Shown one piece after another: positions 32,631-41,556 of a stretch of DNA of 64,000 bases; the first letter of the stretch is position 1, and the number at the start of each line of letters is the position of its first letter. The notes below the pieces were generated by a model. That model saw nothing but the letters and a program-made list of their open reading frames with translations, was not told the DNA's origin and did no database searches. The translations under genes were made by a program, and so were the position numbers. Origin of the DNA: Arthrobacter sp. FW305-BF8 (GTDB taxonomy: Bacteria > Actinomycetota > Actinomycetes > Actinomycetales > Micrococcaceae). The stretch is from positions 4,774,001 through 4,838,000 of the forward strand of contig NZ_CP084561.1 in the NCBI RefSeq assembly GCF_021789315.1, given 5' to 3'.

Positions 32631-33662
32631 TTAACGGGTAGCCAGCCTGAGCAGCCCGTCGCGCAGCGGCTGTGCCCGTTCGGTCAGGGCCACACCCGCC
32701 ATGGCGGAGGAAGCCAGCCGCAGCAGCTGGGTCTTCAGGGCGCGCTGCCGGTTGTAGGCCTTGAGCGCGTCTTCCATCCGATGGGCGTTGAGGAGTTCGG
32801 CCAGCGTGACGGCGTCTACGAGAGCCTCGCAGGCGCCGCGGCCCAGGTTGGGCGTCATGCCGTGGGCGGCGTCGCCGGCCAGGACGGCGCCCGGCCGCAC
32901 GAAGCTGCCCAGGCTGGGCGTGGTCCAGATCCGCTGCGCCAGCGTGGCGTCCGCCGTGGCCTGCTCCAGCGCTGTCCGGACGGTGGGCGCGCTTCCGGCG
33001 AAGCGCTCCATTGCCTGCTTCAGCGCTTCGGCTGCATCAACGCCCGCCGGCCCGAGGTCCGAGCGGAACGAGGCATACCAGTAGGTCCGGCCGGCGGACG
33101 CTGGCGTGATGCCGAACAGTTGCCCGCGGCCCCAGTATTCCCCTCCGGCGCCGGCCTGGACGGGACCGGGAAGGACGCCCCGCAGCGCCAGGTACGGCGT
33201 CAGCTTTGCCTGTGACCTGGCGCCCCAGAAGGAGCGTCGCACCACGCTGTGGACGCCGTCGGCCCCCACCAGCAGGCCCGACGACAGCGGGCCGGTGGCC
33301 GGAATGTCATCCACCCTGCCCTCGATGCGCTGCACGGAAGCCGGCAACGCGGCATCAAGGATCCTGATGAGGTCTGCGCGTGAGACGCCCCGGAGCCCGC
33401 GGACCTCGGGTGCCACCAGGGCTGTACCCGAGGCGTCGCGCAGGGCCATCCCGCCGAACGCCGTGCCCGCCTCCCGGATCTGCGGCAGCACCCCCAGGAC
33501 CGCCAGCCCCGCCTGCGCCTCCGGCCACATGGCCAGCGACGTCTCCACCGCCGGAACTCCGGGCCGCTGCTCGTGGATGGCGACGTCGAAGCGTTTCGGG
33601 TCCAGGCCTGCCGCGAGCGCGAGGCCGGCGATGCCGCCGCCGATGATCGTTATGGCTTCCAT
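32631..33662 (-). CDS. FAD-dependent monooxygenase (PHBH fold)
   Basis: A 343-residue class A flavoprotein monooxygenase. The FAD dinucleotide fold opens with TIIGGGIAGLALAAGLDP. The DG motif is LLVGADGVHSVVRRSF and the GD motif is VLAGDAAHGMTPNLGRGACE. Relatives hydroxylate aromatic rings with NAD(P)H and O2, as in salicylate or 6-hydroxynicotinate oxidation. It neighbours pobA on the same strand, but the 109-bp gap and low similarity suggest a separate substrate, which cannot be named. Confidence 0.85.
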   Translation of the reverse strand: MEAITIIGGGIAGLALAAGLDPKRFDVAIHEQRPGVPAVETSLAMWPEAQAGLAVLGVLPQIREAGTAFGGMALRDASGTALVAPEVRGLRGVSRADLIRILDAALPASVQRIEGRVDDIPATGPLSSGLLVGADGVHSVVRRSFWGARSQAKLTPYLALRGVLPGPVQAGAGGEYWGRGQLFGITPASAGRTYWYASFRSDLGPAGVDAAEALKQAMERFAGSAPTVRTALEQATADATLAQRIWTTPSLGSFVRPGAVLAGDAAHGMTPNLGRGACEALVDAVTLAELLNAHRMEDALKAYNRQRALKTQLLRLASSAMAGVALTERAQPLRDGLLRLATR

Positions 33663-33771
33663 GGACCCGATCTTAAGCCCGACGGCGGGACGCCGGGTTG
33701 AGCGGCCCTGACCCGCACAGGTGGCGGAACACCGGGCCCGTCATGAGGTCCGTGGCCTGTCGTGCGGAAGA

Positions 33772-34956
33772 CTAGTGTGACGGCCAGCCAGTGTACGCCT
33801 CGGCAAGGTACGCCTGGCCGTGCCGTGAGGACACCACGGAGTGCAGCTCGCCCAGCTGGCGGGCCCGGGCGAAGTCGCCGGCATCGGCAGGGGTGTGCAG
33901 CATGGTGGTCATCCAGTAGGAGAACTGCTGGGCCTTCCAGACGCGGTCCAGGGCACGGTCACTGTACGAATCCAGGAGGGCGGTGGAGCCGCTGTTGTAG
34001 TAGCTGTCCAGCCCCTCAAACAGCACCTTGACGTCGTGAATCGCCAGGTTCAGGCCCTTGGCGCCGGTCGGCGGCACCGTGTGCGCAGCGTCGCCGGCCA
34101 GGAACAGCTTGCCGTGCCGCATCGGCGTGTGCACGAAGCTGCGGAACGGCAGGACCATCTTGTCGATGACCGGGCCTTCCTTCAGTTCGAAGCCGTTGCC
34201 GTTGACGCGGCTGCGGAACTCCGCCCAGATTCGCTCATCGGTCCAGTCGGCCACGTTTTCCTTGGGGTCGCACTGGAAGTACATGCGCTGCACGGTTTCG
34301 GTGCGCTGGCTGATGAGGGCAAAGCCGTTCTCCGAGTTGGCGTAGATCAGCTCGTCGGAACTGCGGGGTGCCTCGGCCAGGATGCCGAACCACGCGAACG
34401 GGTACTCGTGAAAGTACCACTTGCGGTGCACCTCGGGGATCTGGAAGCGGCAGTGGCTGCGTGAGCCGTCGGCGCCGGTGATGAAGTCGGCCTGGAGCTC
34501 GTACTCCACGCCGTCTGCGTCGGTGAACCAAACTTTGGGCTTGTCCTCGATGCCGTGGATGGTGGTGTCGGTGACGCTGTAGCGCACGTCACCGCCGTCG
34601 GCCTCCCGGCGGGCGGCGAGGTCCATGAAGACGTCCGTCTGTGGGTATAGCCAGACGGACTCCCCCACGAGTTCCTTGAAGTCGATGCGGTGGCTCTCGC
34701 CGTTGAACCGCAGCTCGATCCCGTCATGGCGGTCGCCCTCCCGCAGCACCCGGTCGGACACGCCGCTGTCGACGAGCATGTTCACCGTGCCGTGCTCCAG
34801 GATGCCGGCGCGGACCGTCTCCGAAATTTCCCGGCGGCTGCGGATTTCGATCACGGTGGATTCGATTCCGGCCTTGGCCAGCAGGTGGGACAGCATGAGT
34901 CCCGCAGGGCCCGCGCCCAGGATGGCTACCTGGGTGGTGATGATCTGTCGTGCCAT
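33772..34956 (-). CDS. pobA: 4-hydroxybenzoate 3-monooxygenase
   Basis: A 394-residue flavoenzyme that converts 4-hydroxybenzoate to protocatechuate with NAD(P)H and O2. It has QVAILGAGPAGLMLSHLLA (FAD site, 14-19), the PobA-specific SRREISETVRAGILEHGTV, GADGSRSHCRFQIPE, and the GD motif LFLAGDAAHTVPPTGAKGLN. The length equals that of well-known PobA enzymes (~394). The product enters the protocatechuate branch, whose later enzymes are encoded at 58.7-64 kb. An IclR gene lies upstream on the same strand; a candidate IclR operator sits in the gap. Confidence 0.96.
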   Translation of the reverse strand: MARQIITTQVAILGAGPAGLMLSHLLAKAGIESTVIEIRSRREISETVRAGILEHGTVNMLVDSGVSDRVLREGDRHDGIELRFNGESHRIDFKELVGESVWLYPQTDVFMDLAARREADGGDVRYSVTDTTIHGIEDKPKVWFTDADGVEYELQADFITGADGSRSHCRFQIPEVHRKWYFHEYPFAWFGILAEAPRSSDELIYANSENGFALISQRTETVQRMYFQCDPKENVADWTDERIWAEFRSRVNGNGFELKEGPVIDKMVLPFRSFVHTPMRHGKLFLAGDAAHTVPPTGAKGLNLAIHDVKVLFEGLDSYYNSGSTALLDSYSDRALDRVWKAQQFSYWMTTMLHTPADAGDFARARQLGELHSVVSSRHGQAYLAEAYTGWPSH

Positions 34957-35052
34957 GGTGTTCCTCGCTCCGTTGCGTGGCCCGGAGGTCCGGGCGGAAG
35001 GTGGTTGCTGGCTAACAGTGTGCGCCGGGCAGTGTGGCTGGCGTTACATCAA

Positions 35053-35067
35053 TTCCGCTGAATGGAA
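35053..35067. promoter_or_regulatory. Candidate IclR operator TTCCGCTGAATGGAA upstream of pobA
   Basis: A dyad TTCC-n7-GGAA, 97 bp upstream of pobA and just after the IclR stop codon. It shares 13 of 15 bases with the element at 35845-35859 in the IclR/transporter divergent promoter (common core TTCCnnTGAATGG). Confidence 0.55.
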
Positions 35068-35086
35068 GCAGCGCCGCCCCGCCGTC

Positions 35087-35836
35087 CTACCCGGCACCCT
35101 CGCTGAGCCGCCGCGCGATGCCTCGTGCCGCCGTCTGGAGCGCGGGTACCAGCGCCTGCATGCGCATCTCCCGCAGGGGAACCACGACGCCGATTGCCGC
35201 CACTGCGCGCTTCTGGCCGTTCAGCACGGGAACGGCAATGCCCCAAGTGTCGGGGTCGATCACGCCCGCAAGCTCGGCATAACCCTGGTTTGCTGCCTCA
35301 GCCAGCAAGGCGCGCACCTCGTCCCGGCTCGCCTTTCCGGCGGGATCGGCGAACTCGTCCAGGTACTCGGCCTGGAGATGCTTGGGCTGGTGCGACATCA
35401 GGGCCAGTCCGGCTGACGACACGTGGACCGCCATGCGGCCGGCGATCTGGGCCCGGTTTGCCACCGATCCGCGCCGGGACAGCCGCTCCACAAACAGCGC
35501 TTCCCAGCCGTCGAGCACCGCAAGGTTCACGTTCTGGTTGAGAACATGCTGGATGTCCTCCATGAAGGGCATGGCTGCCTGCCGCAAGGCCAGCGTGGGC
35601 GAATTGCGGTTGACCAGCTCCCATAGCCTCAGCCCCAGCCGCACCGAGCCCCCGGGGCTGGTCTCCAGCAGCCCGTGCGCTGCCAGCTGACGCACCAGGC
35701 GGTGGGCAGTGGTCAGGGGGAGGTCCGCGCGCTCTGCAAGCTCGGACAATTGCAGGACGGTGACGCCGGCCGGAAATGCCGCGATGACGCGCACCACGCG
35801 GTCAACCACCGAATCCCCGGAGACTGAGTTGGCCAA
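35087..35836 (-). CDS. IclR-family regulator of 4-hydroxybenzoate use
   Basis: About 249 residues from TTG 35836, 7 bp after GGAAG; the open frame extends to 36055, but that part is non-homologous and overlaps the transporter promoter. The N-terminal winged helix reads VVDRVVRVIAAFPAGVTVLQ, LSELAERADLPLTTAHRLVR, QLAAHGLLETSPG. The C-terminal effector domain has VNLAVLDGWEALFVERLSRR, GRMAVHVSSAGLALM and IAVPVLNGQKRAVAAIGVV. IclR proteins such as PobR and PcaR sense aromatic acids. Its place between pobA and the divergent aromatic transporter supports that role. Confidence 0.82.
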   Translation of the reverse strand: MANSVSGDSVVDRVVRVIAAFPAGVTVLQLSELAERADLPLTTAHRLVRQLAAHGLLETSPGGSVRLGLRLWELVNRNSPTLALRQAAMPFMEDIQHVLNQNVNLAVLDGWEALFVERLSRRGSVANRAQIAGRMAVHVSSAGLALMSHQPKHLQAEYLDEFADPAGKASRDEVRALLAEAANQGYAELAGVIDPDTWGIAVPVLNGQKRAVAAIGVVVPLREMRMQALVPALQTAARGIARRLSEGAG

Positions 35837-35844
35837 GGTCCTGC

Positions 35845-35859
35845 TTCCATTGAATGGTT
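35845..35859. promoter_or_regulatory. Candidate IclR operator TTCCATTGAATGGTT in the divergent promoter
   Basis: It contains the perfect palindrome CCATT-G-AATGG (35847-35857), 9 bp upstream of the chosen IclR start and ~190 bp upstream of the transporter gene. It matches the pobA-proximal site at 35053 in 13 of 15 positions. Confidence 0.55.
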
Positions 35860-36048
35860 TTTGTTGTCCCACATTACACCCGGCGGTGATACAACTCTCA
35901 TGTCGAATCTGACGGCGGCACGCCGAAACGCTCCCTGCAGCGCCGCGGCATTCCGTCCTCCAGAAGGTCTTTCCGGCCATATGCAGCGGCAGCTCCACAA
36001 GCCGCCTTCGATCCCGTAACAAGCTTCTACCCGGACGATGAGGTTCCC

Positions 36049-37358
36049 ATGTCAACGCTCCCTGCTGCCCGCCGCTCCCAGTGGCCCGTCTGGCTTTGCT
36101 GGCTGGCTATGGTGCTGGACGGATTCGACCTGGTGGTGCTGGGCACCGTCATCCCTACCCTGATCAAGACCCACGAGCTGGGCTTCGACGCCGTCGGGGC
36201 CACCTACGCAGCCACGATTTCACTGGTGGGCGTGGGCATTGGGGCGCTCTTCATCGCGCCGCTTTCCGACCGGCTGGGACGGCGCCGCCTCCTTGTGGCC
36301 TGCGTGGCGTGGTTTTCGCTCTTCACCATTGCGGTCGTTTTCGCGCCGAATGTGGCCGTCTTCGGCATCTTCCGCCTGCTCGCCGGACTGGGCCTGGGCG
36401 CCTGCCTGCCGGCCGCATTGGCCTACATGAACGACTACGCCCCAGCCGGCACGGCCGGTAAGTCCACTACCAGGACCATGACCGGCTATCACGTGGGCGC
36501 CGTCGCCACCGCATTCCTGGCCCTTCTGGTGGTGCCGGACTGGCGCATCATGTTCGTCATCGGCGGCGTGGCCGGCTTCGCCCTGGTCCCGCTCCTGTGG
36601 TTCCGGCTGCCGGAGACCCTGCCGCCTGCGCACGCAACGGAGCCCGCGCAAACAGAAGCCATAACAGCGGCAGCAGGGGCAGAGGCCCGGAGCCGCGAGG
36701 CCTCCCCCGCCACCACGCCCGCCACCCCCCGCCAGCAGGCCAGCTTCCGAGACCTCCTCCGCAAGCCCTACCCCTTCGTCGCCCTCGGCATCGCGGTGGC
36801 TTCCTTCATGGGACTCCTGCTGGTGTACGGCCTGAACACCTGGCTCCCGCAGCTCATGGCCTCCGCCGGGTACACCGTCAGCGCGGGCCTGGTGCTGCTG
36901 CTGGTCCTGAATGTGGGCGCCGTCGTGGGGCTCGTGGTGGCCGGCATCCTTGCGGACAAGCACGGCACCAAGAAGATCGTCCTGCTGTGGTTCGGGCTTT
37001 CCGCCGTCTTCCTTGCCGTCCTCAGCATCAAGGTGCAAAGCGAGCTGCTGCTCAACGCGGCAGTGTTCGTGACCGGCGTCTTCGTCTTCAGCTCCCAGGT
37101 CCTGGTCTACGCCTGGGTCAGCCAGCTGTTCCCGGCCCGGCTCCGCGGCACCGCCCTCGGTTCGCTGCCGGTGTGGGCAGGTTCGGCGCGATCACGGGCC
37201 CGGCCGTCACCGGAACGCTCGTGGCCGCCGGCATCGCCTACCCCTGGGGCTTCTACGTGTTCGCGGCCGCCGCCGTCCTTGCGGTCGTCGCTCTGGTGGC
37301 CGTCCCCCACGCCATCGCCGCGGCACCCGGCCGGGAGGCCGCCGTCGAACGCTCATGA
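36049..37358 (+). pseudogene. MFS aromatic-acid:H+ symporter (PcaK/BenK-like) with C-terminal frameshift
   Basis: The N-terminus MVLDGFDLVVLGTVIPTLI, the loop-2 motif SDRLGRRRLLVACVAW and LAGLGLGACLPAALAYMNDY identify the aromatic-acid symporter group of 12-helix MFS carriers. The reading frame from ATG 36049 is good to codon 371 (LRGTALG, 37159-37161). Beyond that it turns into a non-membrane, Ser/Pro/Arg-rich tail ending at 37392. In the frame that resumes at 37161, the expected continuation (FAAGVGRFGAITGPAVTG, then GFYVFAAAAVLAVVALVAVP) runs to a stop at 37358. One missing T at ~37161 explains it. Function would be uptake of 4-hydroxybenzoate or protocatechuate, next to pobA. Confidence 0.8.
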
Positions 37359-37395
37359 TTTAGCCCCTTCCGCGGACGACGGCGGCGGGTAACCT

Positions 37396-37423
37396 AAGGA
37401 CAGTAAGCTCACTTACCATCCTT
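37396..37423. promoter_or_regulatory. Dyad AAGGA-n2-GTAAG-n4-CTTAC-n2-TCCTT before the Mo-enzyme gene
   Basis: Two pairs of perfect 5-bp arms centred on CTCA, immediately upstream of the GGAGG ribosome-binding site (37424-37428). It could be a repressor operator over the promoter or a hairpin that limits access to the ribosome-binding site. Confidence 0.45.
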
Positions 37424-37436
37424 GGAGGCTGACCCC

Positions 37437-39818
37437 ATGACGGACCGGATCGCAGACATCTGGGGCGAGCGGACGCCGCACGGAAGCGGGCAGGCGTGGC
37501 CCGAGCGCGTGGACCAGGTCCTGGCCGAAGGGATGACCGACGGCGACGTGGACCGCTGGATGCAGTCGGCCTGCGTCCTGTGCAGCAACGGGTGCGGCTG
37601 CGACATTGCCGTCAAGGACGGGAAAATGGTGGGCATCCGCGGCCGCGCGCAGGACCGGGTGAACCGCGGCCGGCTGGGGCCCAAAGGCCTCTACGGCAGC
37701 TGGCAGGGCGAGCAGCACCGGGACCGCCTGACCCGGCCGCTGATCCGGGTGGACGGCGAGCTGGTGGAGACCGACTGGGACACCGCCATGGGCCGCATAG
37801 TGGAGCGGAGCAAGGAGCTGCTGGCCAGCAAGGGCCCGCTCAGCCACGGCTTCTACACCAGCGGCCAGCTGTTCCTGGAGGAGTACTACGCCCTGGGCAT
37901 GCTCGGCAAGGCCGGAATCGGCACTCCGCACATGGACGGCAACACGCGGCTCTGCACCGCCACGGCCGCCGCGGCGCTGAAGGAATCCTTCGGCGCCGAC
38001 GGCCAGCCGGGCAGCTACACGGACATAGATGACTCCAGCGCCATCTTCCTGTACGGCCACAACATGGCTGAGACGCAGACGGTGCTGTGGGCGCGCGTGC
38101 TGGACCGGCTGGACGGGCCCAACCCGCCAAAGCTCGTGTGCGTCGATCCGCGCGACACCGAGGTTGCCCGCCGGGCCGACGTGCACCTGGCGGTCCACCC
38201 CGGCACCAACCTGGCGCTGATGAACGGCCTGATCCGCGAGGTCCTCGCCAACAACTGGATCGACGAGGACTACATCAGCCAGCACACCGCAAACCTGGAG
38301 CAGCTGCGCAGCGTGGTGGAGCCGTGGACCCCGGAGAAGGTGGCGGAAACCTGCGGCGTGGATGCGGTGGACGTGCGCCGCGCCGCCGAGATCTTCGGCA
38401 CCGGGGAGAGGGTCCTCTCCACTGTCCTGCAGGGCTTCTACCAGTCGGCCCACGCGACGGCATCGTCCTGCCAGGTCAACAACCTGCATCTGCTCCGGGG
38501 CTTGCTGGGCAGGCCGGGCTGCGGGCTGCTGCAGATGAACGGCCAGCCCACCGCGCAGAACAACAGGGAATGCGGGGCCGACGGCGACCTGCCGGGCTTC
38601 CGTAACTGGGAGAACCCGCAGCACGTGCAGGACCTGGCCCGGCTGTGGAACGTGGACCCCGGCATCATCCCGGACTGGGCTCCGCCCACGCACGCCCTGC
38701 AGATCTTCCGCTACGTCGAGCAGGGCTCCATCGGACTGCTCTGGATCTCCGCCACTAACCCGGCCGTGTCCATGCCCCAGCTGGAACGGATCCGGCACAT
38801 CCTGGACAAGGACAGCCTGTTCCTGGTGGTCCAGGACATCTACCTCACCGAGACGGCGCAGTATGCGGACGTCGTCCTCCCCTGCGCCGCCTGGGGCGAG
38901 AAGACCGGCACCTTCACCAACGTCGACCGGACCGTCCACCTGTCCGAGAAAGCCGTCGACCCGCCGGGCGAGGCACGGAGCGACCTCGAGGTCTTCCTCG
39001 ACTATGCCCGCCGGATGGGCTTCACGGACCAGGACGGGCGGCCGCTGCTGGACTGGTCGGGCCCCGAGGACGGCTTCGAGGCGTGGAAGGAATGCTCGCG
39101 CGGCCGCCCATGCGACTACACGGGCCTCAGCTACCGCAAGCTCAGGGGCGGCAGCGGCATCCAGTGGCCGTGCACCGAGGGTCAGCCCGGCGGCACGGAG
39201 CGGCTGTACACCGACGGCGAGTTCCCCACCGCCCCGGAGTACTGCGAGTCCTTCGGGCATGATCTCCTCACCGGCGCCACGACGGGCGAAACGGAGTACA
39301 AGGCAACGGTGCAGCCCGGGAAGGCCTGGCTCAAGGCCCTCGACTACACGCCGCCGCACGAGGAACCCGACGCCGACTACCCGCTGCGCTACACCACCGG
39401 CCGGACGGCGTACCACTTCCACACCCGGACCAAGACCGGCCGCAGCCGCCGGCTCAACGCCGCCGCGCCGGAGCCGTGGATCGAGATGTCCGTCGAGGAC
39501 GCTGCCCGCGCGGGGTGCCAGGAGGGGGACATCGTCCGGGTGACGTCACGCCGCGGCAGCCTCGAAGTCCCGGTCCGCGTGGGGGACATCCGGCCCGGCA
39601 CCGTCTTTGCGCCGTTCCACTACGGGTACTGGGACGTGCCCGACGGCGGCCGGCACCGCGCCGCGAACGAACTCACCGTCACCGAATGGGACCCGGTGTC
39701 CAAGCAGCCGCTGTTCAAGAATGCCGCCGTCCGGGTGGAAAAACTGCGCAGCGGCGACGGCCCGTCGAAGGCCCCGGACACCACCGCTTCCCGCCGCGCA
39801 ACAGGAGCCCAGCGATGA
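37437..39818 (+). CDS. Molybdopterin oxidoreductase (nitrate reductase-like) with non-standard Fe-S ligands
   Basis: A 793-residue bis-MGD enzyme of the DMSO reductase superfamily; start ATG 37437, 8 bp after GGAGG. The N-terminal cluster motif is C46-x2-C49-x3-C53-x-C55, but the usual fourth Cys (in xLCxKG) is Gly81 in RGRLGPKGLYG. Cys173 in NTRLCTATAAAALKESFG is a probable Mo ligand, as in assimilatory and periplasmic nitrate reductases. Other cofactor segments are FLYGHNMAETQT, CVDPRDTEVARRADVHL, GQPTAQNNREC and TGRTAYHFHTRTKTGRS (molydopterin-binding C-terminal domain). There is no Tat signal, so it is cytoplasmic. The gene is coupled (ATGA) to the small gene at 39815. Substrate unknown; nitrate or an organic substrate are options. 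Confidence 0.82.
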   Translation: MTDRIADIWGERTPHGSGQAWPERVDQVLAEGMTDGDVDRWMQSACVLCSNGCGCDIAVKDGKMVGIRGRAQDRVNRGRLGPKGLYGSWQGEQHRDRLTRPLIRVDGELVETDWDTAMGRIVERSKELLASKGPLSHGFYTSGQLFLEEYYALGMLGKAGIGTPHMDGNTRLCTATAAAALKESFGADGQPGSYTDIDDSSAIFLYGHNMAETQTVLWARVLDRLDGPNPPKLVCVDPRDTEVARRADVHLAVHPGTNLALMNGLIREVLANNWIDEDYISQHTANLEQLRSVVEPWTPEKVAETCGVDAVDVRRAAEIFGTGERVLSTVLQGFYQSAHATASSCQVNNLHLLRGLLGRPGCGLLQMNGQPTAQNNRECGADGDLPGFRNWENPQHVQDLARLWNVDPGIIPDWAPPTHALQIFRYVEQGSIGLLWISATNPAVSMPQLERIRHILDKDSLFLVVQDIYLTETAQYADVVLPCAAWGEKTGTFTNVDRTVHLSEKAVDPPGEARSDLEVFLDYARRMGFTDQDGRPLLDWSGPEDGFEAWKECSRGRPCDYTGLSYRKLRGGSGIQWPCTEGQPGGTERLYTDGEFPTAPEYCESFGHDLLTGATTGETEYKATVQPGKAWLKALDYTPPHEEPDADYPLRYTTGRTAYHFHTRTKTGRSRRLNAAAPEPWIEMSVEDAARAGCQEGDIVRVTSRRGSLEVPVRVGDIRPGTVFAPFHYGYWDVPDGGRHRAANELTVTEWDPVSKQPLFKNAAVRVEKLRSGDGPSKAPDTTASRRATGAQR

Positions 39819-40276
39819 AACTTCCCGTCTACATCGGCCTGCTGGACGAGGCGGAGGCCACGCTCGCGTCGTCGTTCCGCGTGGTGGCGGAGGGCCACGG
39901 CGATGAGCCGGACGTGCACTTCATCCTGCAGACGTTCGCCAAGAAGTGCGATGCCCACCGGGAGGCGCTGAAACCGGTCATTCGCCGCTACGGCGAAGAC
40001 ACCGAGGGCGAGGAGGAACACCGGCTGACGGCCGATGGCATCAGGAAGGTCCGCTCCGGGCCGCTTGCGCTGATGCTTGACCTGCAGGACCTGTACGTCC
40101 TGGTCAACCACATCGACGTGACGTGGATGATGGTGGGGCAGGCCGCCAAGGGTGACCGGGACAAGGAACTCCAGGGCGTGGTGGAGCAGTGCGAGGGCGA
40201 CTCGGAGCTGGAGATCCGCTGGCTGCAGACCAGGATGAAGCAGGCCGCGCCCCAGGCGCTGCTGGTGGCCGAGTGA
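39815..40276 (+). CDS. Small helical protein translationally coupled to the Mo-enzyme
   Basis: 153 residues starting at ATG 39815, whose ATGA overlaps the stop of the molybdopterin gene. The sequence is almost entirely helical and acidic (LDEAEATLASSFRVVAEGHG, FILQTFAKKCDAHREALKPV, LALMLDLQDLYVLVNHIDVT, ELEIRWLQTRMKQAAPQALL), consistent with a four-helix bundle. The His/Glu/Asp spacing (FAKKCDAHREA, LVNHID, DSELEIRW) is vaguely ferritin-like, but metal binding is not certain. I do not recognise the family. The coupling suggests a partner or assembly factor of the oxidoreductase. Confidence 0.6.
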   Translation: MKLPVYIGLLDEAEATLASSFRVVAEGHGDEPDVHFILQTFAKKCDAHREALKPVIRRYGEDTEGEEEHRLTADGIRKVRSGPLALMLDLQDLYVLVNHIDVTWMMVGQAAKGDRDKELQGVVEQCEGDSELEIRWLQTRMKQAAPQALLVAE

Positions 40277-40311
40277 ACCGTGGCTAGATAAACCCGTGGC
40301 TGAATAGCGCC

Positions 40312-41388
40312 CTACCGCGCCGGCACGCCTGCAGAGGTCCGCCGCGACATCCGGGACCACACGGCGGGCGCCAGCACCACGGCGATTCCGACGGCGGCGC
40401 CGATCACCGTCTCGACGATCCGGTCCCGGAGCAGGATGCCCGGTGCGGCCGGGGAGACGAGCAGCGTAGAGGTCAGTGCCAGTGGCGTCACGAAGAGCTG
40501 GGCCAGCACGTAGTTGCGGGCAATGAAGAGCTCGGCGCCGAACTGGCAGATGGCGATCACCAGGACCGTCTGCCACGGCACTGGCTGCAGCAGCAGGACG
40601 CCGGCGAGGAGAATAAGGCCCAGTACGGTGCCGATGATCCTCTGCAGGCCCCGGGCGATGCGGTGCCGCGTGGTGCGTCCCACCAGCGGAACCACCGCCG
40701 CCACCATGGCCCAGTAGTTGTGCCCGAAGCCGAGCAGCTGGCCCACGAGGGTGGCCAGGGTGCCAGCGAGCCCCGCTGCCACCAGGTAGCCCAGCGCCTC
40801 GAGCCCCGCCGCCCGCTTCTCTTCCGCGGTAAGGCGGACGGGCGGCGGCATCTCCCACGGGGTCCGGTGGCTGCGCAGTACGCGGGAGGACAGCCCGACG
40901 GCCAGGCAGAAGAGCGTAGTCAGGACGGACACCAGCATGCACTGCCACAGCGGCGGCTGGCTGGGGATGGACGCGATCGCGGCGAAGGCGAAGATGTGGA
41001 ACAGCGAGCCGGCCGGCCGGTGCCGCCACCGGGCAATCACCAGCGAGCAGCCGCCGGCCACGAGGGTGGTGGCCAGCACCTGCAGCCAGATGCTCGCCGT
41101 CTGGGACAGGCCGCCCGCGTGCACAAGCCGGGCAGTCAGCGTGGCCAGGAGGATCACCAGGAGCATGAGCGCGCCGGCCCGGACCTGGATGAAAAACCGC
41201 TTCCGGTGCAGCTCGCCGCGGCCGTAGATGCCGGTGAAGGCGCCGAAGGAGGCAAAGATCGCCAGGTCCAGGCGGCCCAGCAGCACCAGGGTGATCAGCG
41301 GCACGAAGACGCCCACGGCGCACCGCACGGCGACGTGATGATCCTTGTTTGCCGGGGCAAGGGTGAACATCTCGGCCAGCAGCTTCAC
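40312..41388 (-). CDS. FUSC-family (aromatic acid exporter-like) membrane protein
   Basis: About 358 residues from GTG 41388; a GTG at 41436 would add 16 residues. There are two blocks of membrane helices, VRCAVGVFVPLITLVLLG to IFASFGAFTGIYGRGE, and FGHNYWAMVAAVVPLVGRTT to VIGAAVGIAVVLAPAV. The second block contains the FUSC motif (YWA…RTT.HRI.RGLQRIIGTVLG). It resembles AaeB/YccS-type proteins, some of which export aromatic carboxylates. It is the only efflux candidate near the aromatic genes, but no link is proven. Confidence 0.8.
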   Translation of the reverse strand: MKLLAEMFTLAPANKDHHVAVRCAVGVFVPLITLVLLGRLDLAIFASFGAFTGIYGRGELHRKRFFIQVRAGALMLLVILLATLTARLVHAGGLSQTASIWLQVLATTLVAGGCSLVIARWRHRPAGSLFHIFAFAAIASIPSQPPLWQCMLVSVLTTLFCLAVGLSSRVLRSHRTPWEMPPPVRLTAEEKRAAGLEALGYLVAAGLAGTLATLVGQLLGFGHNYWAMVAAVVPLVGRTTRHRIARGLQRIIGTVLGLILLAGVLLLQPVPWQTVLVIAICQFGAELFIARNYVLAQLFVTPLALTSTLLVSPAAPGILLRDRIVETVIGAAVGIAVVLAPAVWSRMSRRTSAGVPAR

Positions 41389-41556
41389 GGGGGGTTCGCG
41401 CCTTTCGTTGCAGTTTGGAACTGACGACGGCGGCACTGGCGTCCGCTTACCAGCGTAACGGGGCCGGCGCCCGCCTTTCCCGTGGAGGCCGCCTGCTGTC
41501 CTGTTGCATTCGTCTCCCTCCGCACGGGCCTCCTCAGCCGGGCCTACCGGGCGGGG

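Noticed and set aside
35837..36055. N-terminal extension of the IclR gene
   Set aside because: It would overlap the divergent transporter start and promoter, and the residues are Arg/Cys-rich without homology.
37413..39422. 669-codon open frame on the minus strand opposite the molybdopterin oxidoreductase gene
   Set aside because: Very high GC at third positions leaves antisense frames open. The translation is rich in Arg, Ala, Val and His without any domain, while the plus strand encodes a complete enzyme.
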